NCBI GenBank assembly: GCA_002372875.1
Contig: DFJD01000058.1
Coordinates: 1 to 21,043 of the forward strand
DNA length: 21,043 bases
From: Clostridiales bacterium UBA3680
GTDB taxonomy: Bacteria > Bacillota > Clostridia > Lachnospirales > CAG-274
Direction: 5' to 3'
The notes under the pieces were generated by a model that saw only the letters and a list, made by a program, of their open reading frames with translations, searched no databases and had not been told where the DNA came from. Positions 9,601-16,510 of this stretch are shown piece after piece. Position 1 is the first letter of the stretch, and each line of letters opens with the position of its first letter. The position numbers and the translations under genes are program-made.

Positions 9601-9992
9601 GTTATTCTGTAGTGCATAAGTTCTGTAAAAACACCGCTTAGTTTTTCGGAAAAACCTTGCTTTTCAACAACCGATGAATAAAAACTCAGCTTTTTTTTAT
9701 TGTCAAAGGAAATTTTCCTTATGAGCATAAGCTTGCCTATATCATCAAGTCTTTTTCTTCCCGATGCCCCCACCTTTTCAATAATGTCATATGCCAAACT
9801 TGTAAAGCTGTGAACATATGTATGTAAAACAGCACCGCCATCCCTTTTTTCAAGGAGCTTTCTTTGAGTGCTGTAAGAAAACTGTTCGGGGGTTATTAAA
9901 AAAGAGGGCAAGAGTTTCTTGTCCCTCTCCGATATTTCATTTATACACAATGTCGATTTTCCGCTTCCCGTAGGGCCAAATATAAATCTCAT
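6624..9992 (-). CDS. addB: AddAB helicase-nuclease, subunit AddB
   Basis: AddB, with AddA, resects double-strand breaks and loads RecA. The 1122-residue protein starts with FGPTGSGKST (Walker A, residues 5-14), as in AddB. A helicase-like middle part follows. The C-terminal nuclease domain shows GKIDRLD, then the core LKITDYKSS and a TQLQMMLYM motif. The iron-sulphur clasp is visible: one Cys in LEEYARCPFSYL at the domain start, and a C-terminal cluster. That cluster is odd: it reads C-x10-C-x5-C-x3-C, while the usual AddB pattern is C-x2-C-x5-C, as if about eight residues were inserted after the first Cys. Start ATG 9992 has GGAG upstream. addA, normally next to addB, is absent; a dac gene lies upstream (9-base gap) and argS downstream. 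Confidence 0.93.
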   Translation of the reverse strand: MRFIFGPTGSGKSTLCINEISERDKKLLPSFLITPEQFSYSTQRKLLEKRDGGAVLHTYVHSFTSLAYDIIEKVGASGRKRLDDIGKLMLIRKISFDNKKKLSFYSSVVEKQGFSEKLSGVFTELMHYRITKEAFLEAANNSTSSITKAKAKDIALLYSEYYDILHKNYISADDVLDILAELIAEADVFKKAKIYIDGFISFTPQEINVISKLMDKTADITVTFNINENRREYKKTNFLDPYSDVKTSITKLYKAACEKGFTFEENVFLKEDHRHEKNSGLAFLTRNYLSYKSDTSKTEDIKITYAADPCEELNDVCIKIKKAVIDDGFSYGDISLIVPDDEYNDIAASLFEKYDIPYFSDKRRNLGSHLYCIFVLYCFKIISDGWQSEDVMEIIKTGLTSVAPDDGFRLEKFLKATGLSGEDFWTKTGIKDERDPEKGDYLDSLRLKLYKDIEPLYTLFKEGKQSVIKTAEVFYGICDDLKIDERLNLTAELYEKNGDYYSSELIKQAQRCVINIYEKIYEIMGEEPLNKKEMYRMLKTGINSSSAGLIPPHGDCVNIGDIRRTRLSEIKAVFVTGMNEGKIPPLVSDEGIITDSDRAELVSGGIELGSDNNTLAVQNNYSVYRILCSSAKRLYLSCSTGGMRNEKALPSNALYRIQTLFPDAPIEKCANIIKDVKDIVSVNQLYDDVIKAKHEGMENALYNACIESTEKIEEFGSELEKRLKGISLSGDISKANTDILFPNNAQTSISRLEEYARCPFSYLSKYILHLKQEETYKLSNADSGSLMHYVLENVSNEVKKSYNNIWESLPTDEIPSLVEAATESVKERLNKPVLFATKRYKEYLDRIKSTLVCDIYAIKLQNTVGKFKPVSYELSFGGKNEDVAPLSLKTEFGNYSLIGKIDRLDAFYDENGEKVYLKITDYKSSNREFSATKLYYGTQLQMMLYMKALLEGGGRLDAFKNKALVPGCIMYFNLSRRSFEDKIPDGENVLSGYGQNGLLSANEDVIFALDEDTQRTKKGDIKLSTNRAVRSSVKIKEEDFRSMLDFSEKKAKEIITEMKKGKFSLKPYKDEKTTACEPSAYGSAYNCPFSAICKKECIPGNDIYNIYQEINIKNNEDNPFND

Positions 9993-10001
9993 GGGAACTC
10001 C

Positions 10002-11360
10002 TTAATCGTATGAAGAATATCTTGATATTTTTTTCTTTCTCTTGTTTTTTCTTCTTTTTTTGCTTCTGTGTACTACGCGTATTACCTTTATTGCCAAAAC
10101 AAGCAAAAGCAGAATAACAAAAACAGCTATAAGAGGCTTGAATTTGATCTCCTTTATTGCCTGTTTATACTTTTCTATCCTTATTTCGGATGTACTGAGC
10201 TCCTTGACCTCATTTGCCGCAGTTATATCAGCTGTTGCAACAAGTGCGCCGTTACAGGTTATATCAAGCTTTCCTATCTTGTCTCCGACAGATACGGGAG
10301 CCTTTATTGTGGCGGGAATATCTGCATTTACACTGATGTTTTCACCCTTAACAAACTCCGGAAGAGTTACATCAACAGAATTCGGTGCGGATACATTGAG
10401 CGTACCTATGGTAAAGTCCTTATTGTCGTAGCTTTGTGTAACATCTAACTGAGCTGCATACTTTCCATCGTATACATTAGTTTTTTTGTAGTGTAAAAAC
10501 CCGTAATCAAGAAGTTTTTTTGAATCATTATAGGCTCTGTCTACTCCGCCATCCTTCATTATGACGGCAATAAGACGGTTCCCGTCCTTTTCTCCGTAGG
10601 TAACAAGGGTATTCCACGCCATATCATGAAAACCCGTCTTTGCACCCTTTGCGTTAGGGTCATAATACATGGAATCTTTTCTGAGATTCATTACATGAGT
10701 CGATAACGTGACCGCCGGAGATTTGTTTGTGGCAGGCATATCATAATATACACAGCCCCATATTTTATTAAAATATTCATTTTGAACCGCATGATATGTG
10801 ATCGTAGCCATATCCCTTGCGGTAGTGTAATGATTGTCGTCGTGATATCCGTGAGGATTTGTAAACTGAGTGCCGGTACAACCCCATTGTTTGAGCTGAT
10901 CGTTCACCCTGTTCATAAATGTCTGAACATTTCCGTCGATATGTTCGGCCACTGCCATACATACCTCATTTGCAGAGAACATCATGATGGCATGTAATGC
11001 CGCATCCATAGTGCAAGTTTCTCCAACCTGCATACCATAAAGCGAGCTGTCCCACGGCACACCGTGTATGGCATTTTCAGAGTGGGTAACAAGCTCATCG
11101 GACTTACTGTTCACACAGGCAAGGTAAGTAGTCATTATTTTTGTAATGCTTGCCGGATAAAGTCTTTCATCGGGATTTTTCTCGTAAAGTATGAGACCGG
11201 TCTTAGCATCCATAAGCACACATGCTTCAGCCTGCACAATATTTACCGAACCTCCGTCTACATAATTTACGATATTATCTTGCGCATTTACATCAAACAT
11301 AAGAAACGAAGTAAGCATTATAATGCAAAGAAATGCCGATATTGTTTTTTTATTACACAT
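10002..11360 (-). CDS. D-alanyl-D-alanine carboxypeptidase (S11, PBP5/DacF type)
   Basis: This enzyme trims the terminal D-Ala from peptidoglycan pentapeptides outside the membrane. The 452-residue protein has a signal peptide (residues 1-26, ending near VNA). The three active-site motifs of family S11 are present: SxxK as SITK in LYPASITKIMT near residue 68, SxN as SAN near 131, and KTG in GAKTGF near 237. A beta-rich PBP5 C-terminal domain spans about 295-390. Unlike classical PBP5, which ends in an amphipathic helix, this ends in one real membrane helix (about 410-430) followed by a very basic Lys/Arg-rich cytoplasmic tail. It is the first gene of the six-gene operon, about 30 bases below a near-consensus promoter. 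Confidence 0.93.
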   Translation of the reverse strand: MCNKKTISAFLCIIMLTSFLMFDVNAQDNIVNYVDGGSVNIVQAEACVLMDAKTGLILYEKNPDERLYPASITKIMTTYLACVNSKSDELVTHSENAIHGVPWDSSLYGMQVGETCTMDAALHAIMMFSANEVCMAVAEHIDGNVQTFMNRVNDQLKQWGCTGTQFTNPHGYHDDNHYTTARDMATITYHAVQNEYFNKIWGCVYYDMPATNKSPAVTLSTHVMNLRKDSMYYDPNAKGAKTGFHDMAWNTLVTYGEKDGNRLIAVIMKDGGVDRAYNDSKKLLDYGFLHYKKTNVYDGKYAAQLDVTQSYDNKDFTIGTLNVSAPNSVDVTLPEFVKGENISVNADIPATIKAPVSVGDKIGKLDITCNGALVATADITAANEVKELSTSEIRIEKYKQAIKEIKFKPLIAVFVILLLLVLAIKVIRVVHRSKKRRKNKRKKKISRYSSYD

Positions 11361-11388
11361 TTTTAACCTCTGTAAAATAACGAATTAT

Positions 11389-11417
11389 ATTATAATATAA
11401 TCCAAAACTTAATTCAA
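11389..11417 (-). promoter_or_regulatory. Sigma-A type promoter of the dac-addB-argS-proA operon
   Basis: Reading the minus strand, TTGAAT (11417-11412) is separated by exactly 17 bases from TATAAT (11394-11389). A second overlapping TATAAT lies at 11389-11384. It sits about 29 bases upstream of the carboxypeptidase start, so the leader is very short. Confidence 0.8.
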
Positions 11418-11436
11418 GGGTATCGTTCGGATAAAT

Positions 11437-11453
11437 AAAAAAGTGCTTTTTCA
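11437..11453 (-). terminator. Weak A/T-rich hairpin with T run after the chromate-transporter pair
   Basis: On the minus strand an AAAAA-GCAC-TTTTTT hairpin lies some 14 bases beyond the stop of the second CHR gene. The stem is almost all A-T, so termination would be weak and the operon promoter may be fed in part by read-through. Confidence 0.3.
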
Positions 11454-11466
11454 CGGACAGTTTTCT

Positions 11467-12012
11467 TCAAAAACCTATCACACAGCCTGCAACCGCCGCT
11501 ATCGCTATGTAAAGCACGGGGTGTTTTTTTGTTTTTCTCATAAGCACAAACAATATTACTCCGAACAAAACAGAAAGCCACTTAACGGAAAATCCATTCT
11601 CCGTGGCCAAAAAAGCATTTTTCATAACTGTAAGTCCCGCCGATGCAATAAGCGCCATAGATGCGGGCCTGATACAAAAGAAAACATTTTGAACATTTTT
11701 GTTTTCCTTCACGGCATTCAACACTTTTGCAACAGCCAATACAATTACAACAGATGGCAGTACAAGTCCAAATGTGCCGATCACAGCTCCTAAAACGCCT
11801 GCCGTTTCATAGCCGACATATGTAGACATATTGACCCCTATAGCACCGGGAGTGGATTCCGAAACGGCAAGCATATCCATTATTTGAGATGCATCAAGCC
11901 AATCGGGATGGTCTTCTGCCATTTTGTATAAAAAAGGAAGAGTTGCAAGCCCTCCTCCCACGGCAAAAAGTCCCGTTTGAAAGAATTCGAGAAAAAGAAA
12001 GAACAAAGTCAT
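11467..12012 (-). CDS. Chromate transporter family protein, second half-size subunit
   Basis: This 181-residue membrane protein forms one CHR domain. Visible marks are FFQTGLFAVGGGLATLPFL at the start, SESTPGAIGVNMSTYVGY near residue 60 and a following GxxLPSxxI helix. Six or so membrane segments are expected. The open frame extends upstream to 12198 but that part lies inside the neighbouring CHR gene in another frame; ATG 12012 overlaps the stop of that gene as ATGA, which is normal for such pairs. Paired half-size CHR proteins export chromate in some bacteria (for example a Bacillus subtilis pair); the substrate here is unproven and many gut anaerobes carry such pairs. No strong ribosome site is seen, so translation is probably coupled. 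Confidence 0.87.
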   Translation of the reverse strand: MTLFFLFLEFFQTGLFAVGGGLATLPFLYKMAEDHPDWLDASQIMDMLAVSESTPGAIGVNMSTYVGYETAGVLGAVIGTFGLVLPSVVIVLAVAKVLNAVKENKNVQNVFFCIRPASMALIASAGLTVMKNAFLATENGFSVKWLSVLFGVILFVLMRKTKKHPVLYIAIAAVAGCVIGF

Positions 12013-12566
12013 TTGATATACCCGACCTTTCCGGCTGCAAAACCCACAATGCCTGCAAACAATATATAAAAAACCGGGCTTATTTTCACAAAACACGCAG
12101 TTACTATCGTCAAAATAAATATAACAAGCCCCAACCTGTCTTTTACGGCATTCTTCCACAACTTTAGCGTGGCATCGATTATAAGCACACACACACATAT
12201 CCTTATGCCCGAAAATGCTCTTTGAACCATTTCAATGTGTGCAAAATTGCTTAAAAGTGCGGCAATCAGCGTAATAACCGCAATAGATGGTGTTATAAAG
12301 CCAAGTGTCCCTATAATACCGCCCCAAACTCCCGCAACTTCATTTCCAACAAATGTAGAGGTATTCACGGCAATTACTCCCGGAGTGCACTGACCGAGGG
12401 CATAATAATCTATAATATTTTCCTTCGTTGTCCATCCTCTTTTTATTACAAGTTCTCTTTCGATCAGAGGGAGCATGGCATAGCCACCTCCGAAACAAAC
12501 AGCCCCCATTCTAAAGAAAACCGTATATATTTCAAGTAGATTTTTATATTTTTTTTCGGTATTCAT
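12009..12566 (-). CDS. Chromate transporter family protein, first half-size subunit
   Basis: This 185-residue protein has one CHR domain, homologous to its downstream partner. It carries the family signatures FFRMGAVCFGGGYAMLPLIERE near residue 17 and GQCTPGVIAVNTSTFVG near 57. The pair overlaps by four bases and would together equal a full-length ChrA with two inverted domains. It lies 33 bases after the SseB-like gene, with a terminator-like hairpin in between and no convincing promoter of its own. It is therefore either expressed by read-through or from a promoter inside the upstream gene. The substrate (chromate, sulphate or another oxyanion) cannot be read from the sequence. Confidence 0.87.
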   Translation of the reverse strand: MNTEKKYKNLLEIYTVFFRMGAVCFGGGYAMLPLIERELVIKRGWTTKENIIDYYALGQCTPGVIAVNTSTFVGNEVAGVWGGIIGTLGFITPSIAVITLIAALLSNFAHIEMVQRAFSGIRICVCVLIIDATLKLWKNAVKDRLGLVIFILTIVTACFVKISPVFYILFAGIVGFAAGKVGYIK

Positions 12567-12573
12567 GACTTAC

Positions 12574-12596
12574 AAAAAGGCAGTTGACCTGCCTTT
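12574..12596 (-). terminator. Hairpin terminator after the SseB-like gene
   Basis: On the minus strand AAAGGCAG-GTCAA-CTGCCTTT is followed by two more T and then G. The stem is perfect over 8 base pairs but the T run is short, so some read-through into the CHR pair is plausible. Confidence 0.6.
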
Positions 12597-12599
12597 ATT

Positions 12600-13436
12600 T
12601 CATTCCTTTACATACACAGGTGTACTGTTTTCAACCGCAACGGAAGCAAATTTATCGTATGCTGGCATCATTCCTATGGTTTCTCCTTGCTTGAGAGCTT
12701 TTTTTATTGCCGCAGCAAGTCCGTCAAAGAGGGTCTTCGTGTGTGTTTTATCATCAAAGTCCAGTATGTATACGGGTGTAGGCTTATCTTCACCCTGTCT
12801 TACGGTCTGAAGAATGTAAGCTTTTTTTATTTCATCGTTTGCTTTGCAATAATCGATAACGGCTGCTTTTACCTCCTGTGAAACCTCTGTAGCTTCCTTT
12901 AAAGGAGTAGCGGACTGCGTGTTAAGCTTTTCAGCCTTTACGGACATATCGGGGTGAACGGTTTTTTCCACACCATCCACAAATTCCGTTGAAGCCGAAA
13001 AAGCCTCACCCTTACAATCTATAAGTATTCCGTCATATACATCGGGATTAGCTTTTAACATATTTCTGAGAGTATCAAAATTCAATGCCATGAGCATTCT
13101 TTTTTCGTCATCCTGCTCATCCCACTTTTTCATTTCCTCCGCAGAAGTAAAAGCAAGTAGATATTGCTTTCCGTTTTCCGCCTTGAAGCGGTGATATGTT
13201 ATTTTTACATTCTCATCCACCACTCCGTCTACGGGAGCGGGATCCATAATTATCGGATAAAGAAACCTTGCGTTTACAAAAGCAAAAATAAATGAGCGTC
13301 TTGTTGCATCGGTGTTGTTCTTCCTCAAATTTTCAAAAGCCTTTAAAAATGGAGTATTATCCACCGGTGGAGTATTCTCGCTGTATTGCGCTCTTTCAAT
13401 TCCGTCTATTTTAAGCTTTATCTGCTTTTCTGCCAT
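12600..13436 (-). CDS. SseB-like protein
   Basis: This 278-residue cytoplasmic protein has no signal or membrane segment. Residues about 25-145 fit the N-terminal SseB domain: a helical FLKAFENLRKN start, a strand with FVNARFLYPI, then GKQYLLAFTSAEEMKKWD and LNFDTLRNML, with DGILIDCKGEAFSAS closing it. The rest fits a C-terminal SseB-type domain: VKAAVIDYCKANDEIKKAYI and the PVYILDFDDK strand. SseB was named for enhanced serine sensitivity in Escherichia coli; in Firmicutes the role is unknown. The start has AAGGAG about 10 bases upstream and lies 5 bases after the YrpB-like gene, so the two form one transcript ending at 12574. Confidence 0.75.
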   Translation of the reverse strand: MAEKQIKLKIDGIERAQYSENTPPVDNTPFLKAFENLRKNNTDATRRSFIFAFVNARFLYPIIMDPAPVDGVVDENVKITYHRFKAENGKQYLLAFTSAEEMKKWDEQDDEKRMLMALNFDTLRNMLKANPDVYDGILIDCKGEAFSASTEFVDGVEKTVHPDMSVKAEKLNTQSATPLKEATEVSQEVKAAVIDYCKANDEIKKAYILQTVRQGEDKPTPVYILDFDDKTHTKTLFDGLAAAIKKALKQGETIGMMPAYDKFASVAVENSTPVYVKE

Positions 13437-13441
13437 AAAAA

Positions 13442-14500
13442 TTATTCTCCTTCTCTTCCCGTGAGCTCGTCTATTACCTGCTTGACGGTGGTTATTTTAT
13501 CTATTTGTGCCACCTTGGCACCGCAAAACACAAGAGCATTGTCGATATTCCCGTTTGCCCCGTTAAAAAGTGCCTGCGAAATACAATAGGGAATAGTTCT
13601 CGGATCGCAGTGAACAAGACAATTAAAGCATCTTTTCACCTTAACGCCGTTTGGAACAACATTTGCTATAAAATTGTTGTTTAAGGCTCTTCCGGGCATT
13701 CCCACCGGACTTTTAACTATAACCACATCTCCCTGTTTAGCGTTCACATACGCCTGTTTAAAGCGTATATCCGCATCACATTCCTCTGTGGCTACAAATC
13801 TTGTGGCAACCTGCACTCCGTCAAGTCCCAATTCCATACAATGAAGAAAATCTTCGTGTGTAAAAACTCCGCCGCCAAATACAACGGGAATTGTTTTGTC
13901 GTTATTTTTGCCCAGTTCCTTTACATATTCGATAATTTTGATTATTTCGTCATCAAAATTATCGATATATTCTTCTATTTCCTCAGGCTTAAAACCAAGA
14001 TGTCCTCCTGCCTGAGGGCCTTCTATAACAATAAGATCCGGCAGTCGATTATTCCTTTTAAGCCATCTTGATGTAAGCACCTTACAAGCTTTAAGTGACG
14101 AGACAATAGGTGCCAACTTTATCGAAGAACCTTCTGCATATTTGGGCAGATCCATCGGAAGACCCGCTCCCGAAAAAATGATATCGGCACCGTTTTCAAT
14201 ACAGCAGTTGACAAAACCCTCGTAATTTGTTACGGCAACCATGATGTTTACACCCACGATTCCACCGTTGGAAATTTCTTTTGCTTTTTTTATTTCACGC
14301 GCAAGGGCACGCATATTTGCCTGTTTTGTATTTGTAAAAAAATCCTCTTCTCTGAATCCCGGCTGAGCGGCGGAAATAACCCCTATACCTCCCTGAGCGG
14401 CTACCGCCCCGGCAAGGCCTCCCATGCTCACACCTACACCCATCCCCCCTTGAATGATGGGTACATCGGCACAGAGATTACCTATAATAAGCTTTTTCAT
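13442..14500 (-). CDS. FMN-dependent YrpB/nitronate monooxygenase-like oxidoreductase
   Basis: This TIM-barrel flavoenzyme of about 352 residues belongs to the family of 2-nitropropane dioxygenase/nitronate monooxygenase and FabK. It begins MKKLIIGNLCADVPIIQGGM, the usual FMN-site start, followed by GGLAGAVAAQGGIGVISA. The GPQAGGHLGF motif near residue 175 carries the conserved histidine, and GGGVFTHED and GLDGVQVATRF form the phosphate-binding end. Near the C-terminus a cysteine cluster CxxCxxxCx7C (CFNCLVHC ... YC) is present. I chose ATG 14500 because AGAGG lies 8 bases upstream and the protein then starts at the conserved fold; the frame opens 17 codons earlier. It lacks fatty-acid synthesis neighbours, so FabK activity is less likely. 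The substrate is unknown. Confidence 0.85.
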   Translation of the reverse strand: MKKLIIGNLCADVPIIQGGMGVGVSMGGLAGAVAAQGGIGVISAAQPGFREEDFFTNTKQANMRALAREIKKAKEISNGGIVGVNIMVAVTNYEGFVNCCIENGADIIFSGAGLPMDLPKYAEGSSIKLAPIVSSLKACKVLTSRWLKRNNRLPDLIVIEGPQAGGHLGFKPEEIEEYIDNFDDEIIKIIEYVKELGKNNDKTIPVVFGGGVFTHEDFLHCMELGLDGVQVATRFVATEECDADIRFKQAYVNAKQGDVVIVKSPVGMPGRALNNNFIANVVPNGVKVKRCFNCLVHCDPRTIPYCISQALFNGANGNIDNALVFCGAKVAQIDKITTVKQVIDELTGREGE

Positions 14501-14508
14501 TATTAATA

Positions 14509-14513
14509 CCTCT
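14509..14513 (-). promoter_or_regulatory. Ribosome binding site deciding the YrpB-like start
   Basis: AGAGG on the minus strand lies 8 bases before ATG 14500. No such site precedes the earlier in-frame start at 14551, which also overlaps the promoter -10. Confidence 0.6.
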
Positions 14514-14549
14514 TTCCTATTCATCAAACGAATAGTAGCATTCAGAGTC

Positions 14550-14578
14550 ATTATAACATATAATAATTAAAATGTCTA
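14550..14578 (-). promoter_or_regulatory. Promoter of the YrpB-like/SseB-like operon
   Basis: On the minus strand TAGACA (14578-14573), a 17-base spacer, and TATAAT (14555-14550). The -35 differs from TTGACA at one base. The leader would be about 40 bases. Confidence 0.75.
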
Positions 14579-14647
14579 TAAAACATAATCATAACACATA
14601 TAATCAATATTTGATAACACACATGAAAAATATCCGCAATATTTATC

Positions 14648-14676
14648 TTTACATTCAAAAATTTAAATGATATAAT
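14648..14676 (+). promoter_or_regulatory. Promoter of the pantothenate operon
   Basis: TTTACA (14648-14653), a 17-base spacer, and TATAAT (14671-14676) preceded by TGA, which makes an extended -10 (TGnTATAAT). It is divergent from the promoter at 14550-14578, with about 70 bases between the two -35 boxes. Confidence 0.8.
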
Positions 14677-14682
14677 CTCGTT

Positions 14683-14798
14683 GGAATACAGCGGATGATA
14701 TTCTCTACGAAATCGTACCGATTTTTCCGAAGTGAGCACAACATTACCGGTTTTGAGTTGTACCCTTACAGGACAGCAGCAATATGGAGGTGATGGCT
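14683..14798 (+). promoter_or_regulatory. Structured 5' leader of the pantothenate operon
   Basis: From the predicted start near 14683 to the GTG at 14799 is about 115 bases with no gene. Three small hairpins can be drawn: GAATA/TATTC (14684-14703, 10-base loop), AAATCG-TAC-CGATTT (14710-14724, perfect) and ACAAC/GTTGT (14738-14761). A published 'pan' RNA motif is known upstream of pantothenate genes in Firmicutes; I cannot confirm that this is one. No terminator-like T run is seen, so any control would more likely be on translation. Confidence 0.4.
14786..14790 (+). promoter_or_regulatory. Ribosome binding site of the PanG-like gene
   Basis: GGAGG here (within GGAGGTGAT) lies 8 bases before GTG 14799. 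The in-frame ATG at 14784 overlaps it and the ATG at 14793 is only 2 bases away, so GTG 14799 is the best start. Confidence 0.7.
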
Positions 14799-15650
14799 GT
14801 GAAAATAGGCTTTATAGGTGCCGGAAAGGTAGGCTGTTGCTTAGGTAAACTTTTTTGTGAAAAGGGACTTGAGGTAACGGGGTTTTACAACAGGCACAAA
14901 GAAGGAGCAATTTTTGCTTCCGAATTTACAAATACAGCTGTTTTTGAAAATGCATCCGATGTGGTTTTGTCATCCGATGCAATATTTATTACCGTAAATG
15001 ACGGTAATATATCCGGTGTTTTTAATGATATCAAACACTGCTCACTTAAAGGAAAATATATTTGTCATTGCAGCGGAGCATTAACTGCCGCACAAGCCTT
15101 TGACAAAATAAACGAAACAGGTGCCACCGGCTATTCGATACATCCGTTATTTCCCGTCAGTGATAAGCTGACCTCATATGGGAAATTGAAGGATGCTTTT
15201 TTTTGTATTGAAGGAACTTCCGAAAAGGGAGTAGAACTGTGGCGCGATATTTTCGAAAAAGCGAATTTGAAGGTAAAGCATTTGCAAACAGACAGAAAAA
15301 CAACATATCATACTGCCTGTGTTTTTGCCTCAAATCTCGTTGTAGGCATTATCGAAAAAAGTCTTTCATTTTTTGAAGAATGTTCATTCACAAAAGAAGA
15401 AGCAATATCGGCACTGTCTCCTCTTATAACGGCCAATATTAACGCAATACTCGAAAAAGGCCCGACTGCGGCTCTTACAGGACCTATCGAAAGAGGAGAT
15501 AAAATGACAGTACAACATCATCTTGAATGCTTAAACAATGCTGAGGATATAACCCTTTACAAGGTTCTTTCAAAAGAGATTCTGAAAATAGCAATGAAAA
15601 AAAATCCGCAAAAAGACTATACTGATATAGCAAAAATATTAGAGGTATAA
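14799..15650 (+). CDS. panG: Rossmann/DUF2520 reductase, candidate PanG ketopantoate reductase
   Basis: About 283 residues. Starting at GTG gives VKIGFIGAGKVGCCLGKLF, a dinucleotide-binding GxGxxG fold at the very N-terminus. The first domain (to about 150) includes ITVNDGNI and ICHCSGALTAAQ, with SIHPLFPV after it; the second, helical domain has THYHTACVFASN-like and GPIERGD runs typical of the Rossmann-like plus DUF2520 family. PanG of Francisella belongs to this family and reduces ketopantoate to pantoate, the step done by PanE or IlvC elsewhere. Here the gene is first in the operon, 4 bases before panB, and panE is absent, so a ketopantoate reductase role is strongly suggested. A related role as an imidazole- or pyrroline-type reductase cannot be excluded. 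The cofactor is probably NADPH. Confidence 0.75.
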   Translation: MKIGFIGAGKVGCCLGKLFCEKGLEVTGFYNRHKEGAIFASEFTNTAVFENASDVVLSSDAIFITVNDGNISGVFNDIKHCSLKGKYICHCSGALTAAQAFDKINETGATGYSIHPLFPVSDKLTSYGKLKDAFFCIEGTSEKGVELWRDIFEKANLKVKHLQTDRKTTYHTACVFASNLVVGIIEKSLSFFEECSFTKEEAISALSPLITANINAILEKGPTAALTGPIERGDKMTVQHHLECLNNAEDITLYKVLSKEILKIAMKKNPQKDYTDIAKILEV

Positions 15651-15654
15651 AATT

Positions 15655-16497
15655 ATGGCAAAAAATACTGTTCTTACACTACTTGAAATGAAGGAAAAGA
15701 AAGAAAAAATATCTCAGGTGACCTGTTATGACTATACCACTGCACAAATAGCCGAAAAAGCAGGAATAAACACCGTGCTTGTGGGTGACAGTTTGGGAAT
15801 GACCATGCAGGGCTACGAGACCACACTGCCTGTAAGCATGGATGAAATGGTAATATACGGCAGAAGCGTAAAAAGAGGCTTAAAAGATGCATTTTTAATT
15901 GTGGATATGCCCTTTATGAGCTATCAAAGTTCCACAAAAAAGGCTGTAGAATCCGCCGGCAGACTTATAAAGGAAACAGGAGCAAATGCCGTAAAACTTG
16001 AAGGCGGAGCAATCGTTTCAGCAAAAATAAAGGCTATCACCGATGCAGGTATACCTGTATGTGCTCATATAGGTATGACTCCCCAGTCTGTCAATGCCTT
16101 CGGAGGATTTAAAGTTCAGGGAAAAGGAGAAGAAAACGCCAAAAGACTTTTAAAAGATGCCCTTGAGGTAGAAAAAGCAGGCGCTTTTATGTGTGTGCTT
16201 GAATGTGTTCCCCCTAAGCTTGCCTCGGTTATAACTCAAAAAGTAAAAATGGTTACAATAGGTATAGGCGCAGGTAGCGGATGTGACGGACAAGTTCTTG
16301 TTATACAAGACCTTTTGGGTATATCGGATCAAACTCCCAAGTTCGTAAAAAAATATGCAAACCTTTCCGAAATAATGACAAATGCACTGATTCAATATGA
16401 TAAAGATGTAAAAAGCGGAGATTTTCCGAACATGGAACAAACCTATTCAAAAAGCGATTGTTCCGATGATTTTCTAAAAAAACTCGAACTGCTTTAA
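15655..16497 (+). CDS. panB: 3-methyl-2-oxobutanoate hydroxymethyltransferase
   Basis: PanB transfers a hydroxymethyl group from methylene-tetrahydrofolate to 2-oxoisovalerate, giving ketopantoate, the first committed step. The 280-residue protein has the usual length. Signatures are VTCYDYTTAQIAEKAGI, LVGDSLGMTMQGY (metal-binding Asp region), VDMPFMSYQ, AVKLEGG, HIGMTPQSVNAFGGFKVQG, CVLECVP with the catalytic Glu, and GIGAGSGCDGQVLV near the end. It starts with ATG 4 bases after the PanG-like gene and has an AGAGGT ribosome site within that gene's last codons. It is 13 bases before panC. Confidence 0.98.
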   Translation: MAKNTVLTLLEMKEKKEKISQVTCYDYTTAQIAEKAGINTVLVGDSLGMTMQGYETTLPVSMDEMVIYGRSVKRGLKDAFLIVDMPFMSYQSSTKKAVESAGRLIKETGANAVKLEGGAIVSAKIKAITDAGIPVCAHIGMTPQSVNAFGGFKVQGKGEENAKRLLKDALEVEKAGAFMCVLECVPPKLASVITQKVKMVTIGIGAGSGCDGQVLVIQDLLGISDQTPKFVKKYANLSEIMTNALIQYDKDVKSGDFPNMEQTYSKSDCSDDFLKKLELL

Positions 16498-16510
16498 GGA
16501 GGTATACAAA

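Noticed and set aside
11361..11466. T-box or riboswitch before the dac-argS-proA operon
   Set aside because: The promoter lies only about 29 bases before the first start codon, leaving no room for a structured leader.
12013..12198. N-terminal extension of the second CHR protein
   Set aside because: The extra 62 residues are cysteine- and arginine-rich, unlike the family, and lie in the coding region of the first CHR gene. ATG 12012 with an ATGA overlap gives a normal CHR start.
14551..14739. 62-residue minus-strand frame upstream of the YrpB-like gene
   Set aside because: It is AT-rich, contains both divergent promoters and shows no domain or ribosome site.
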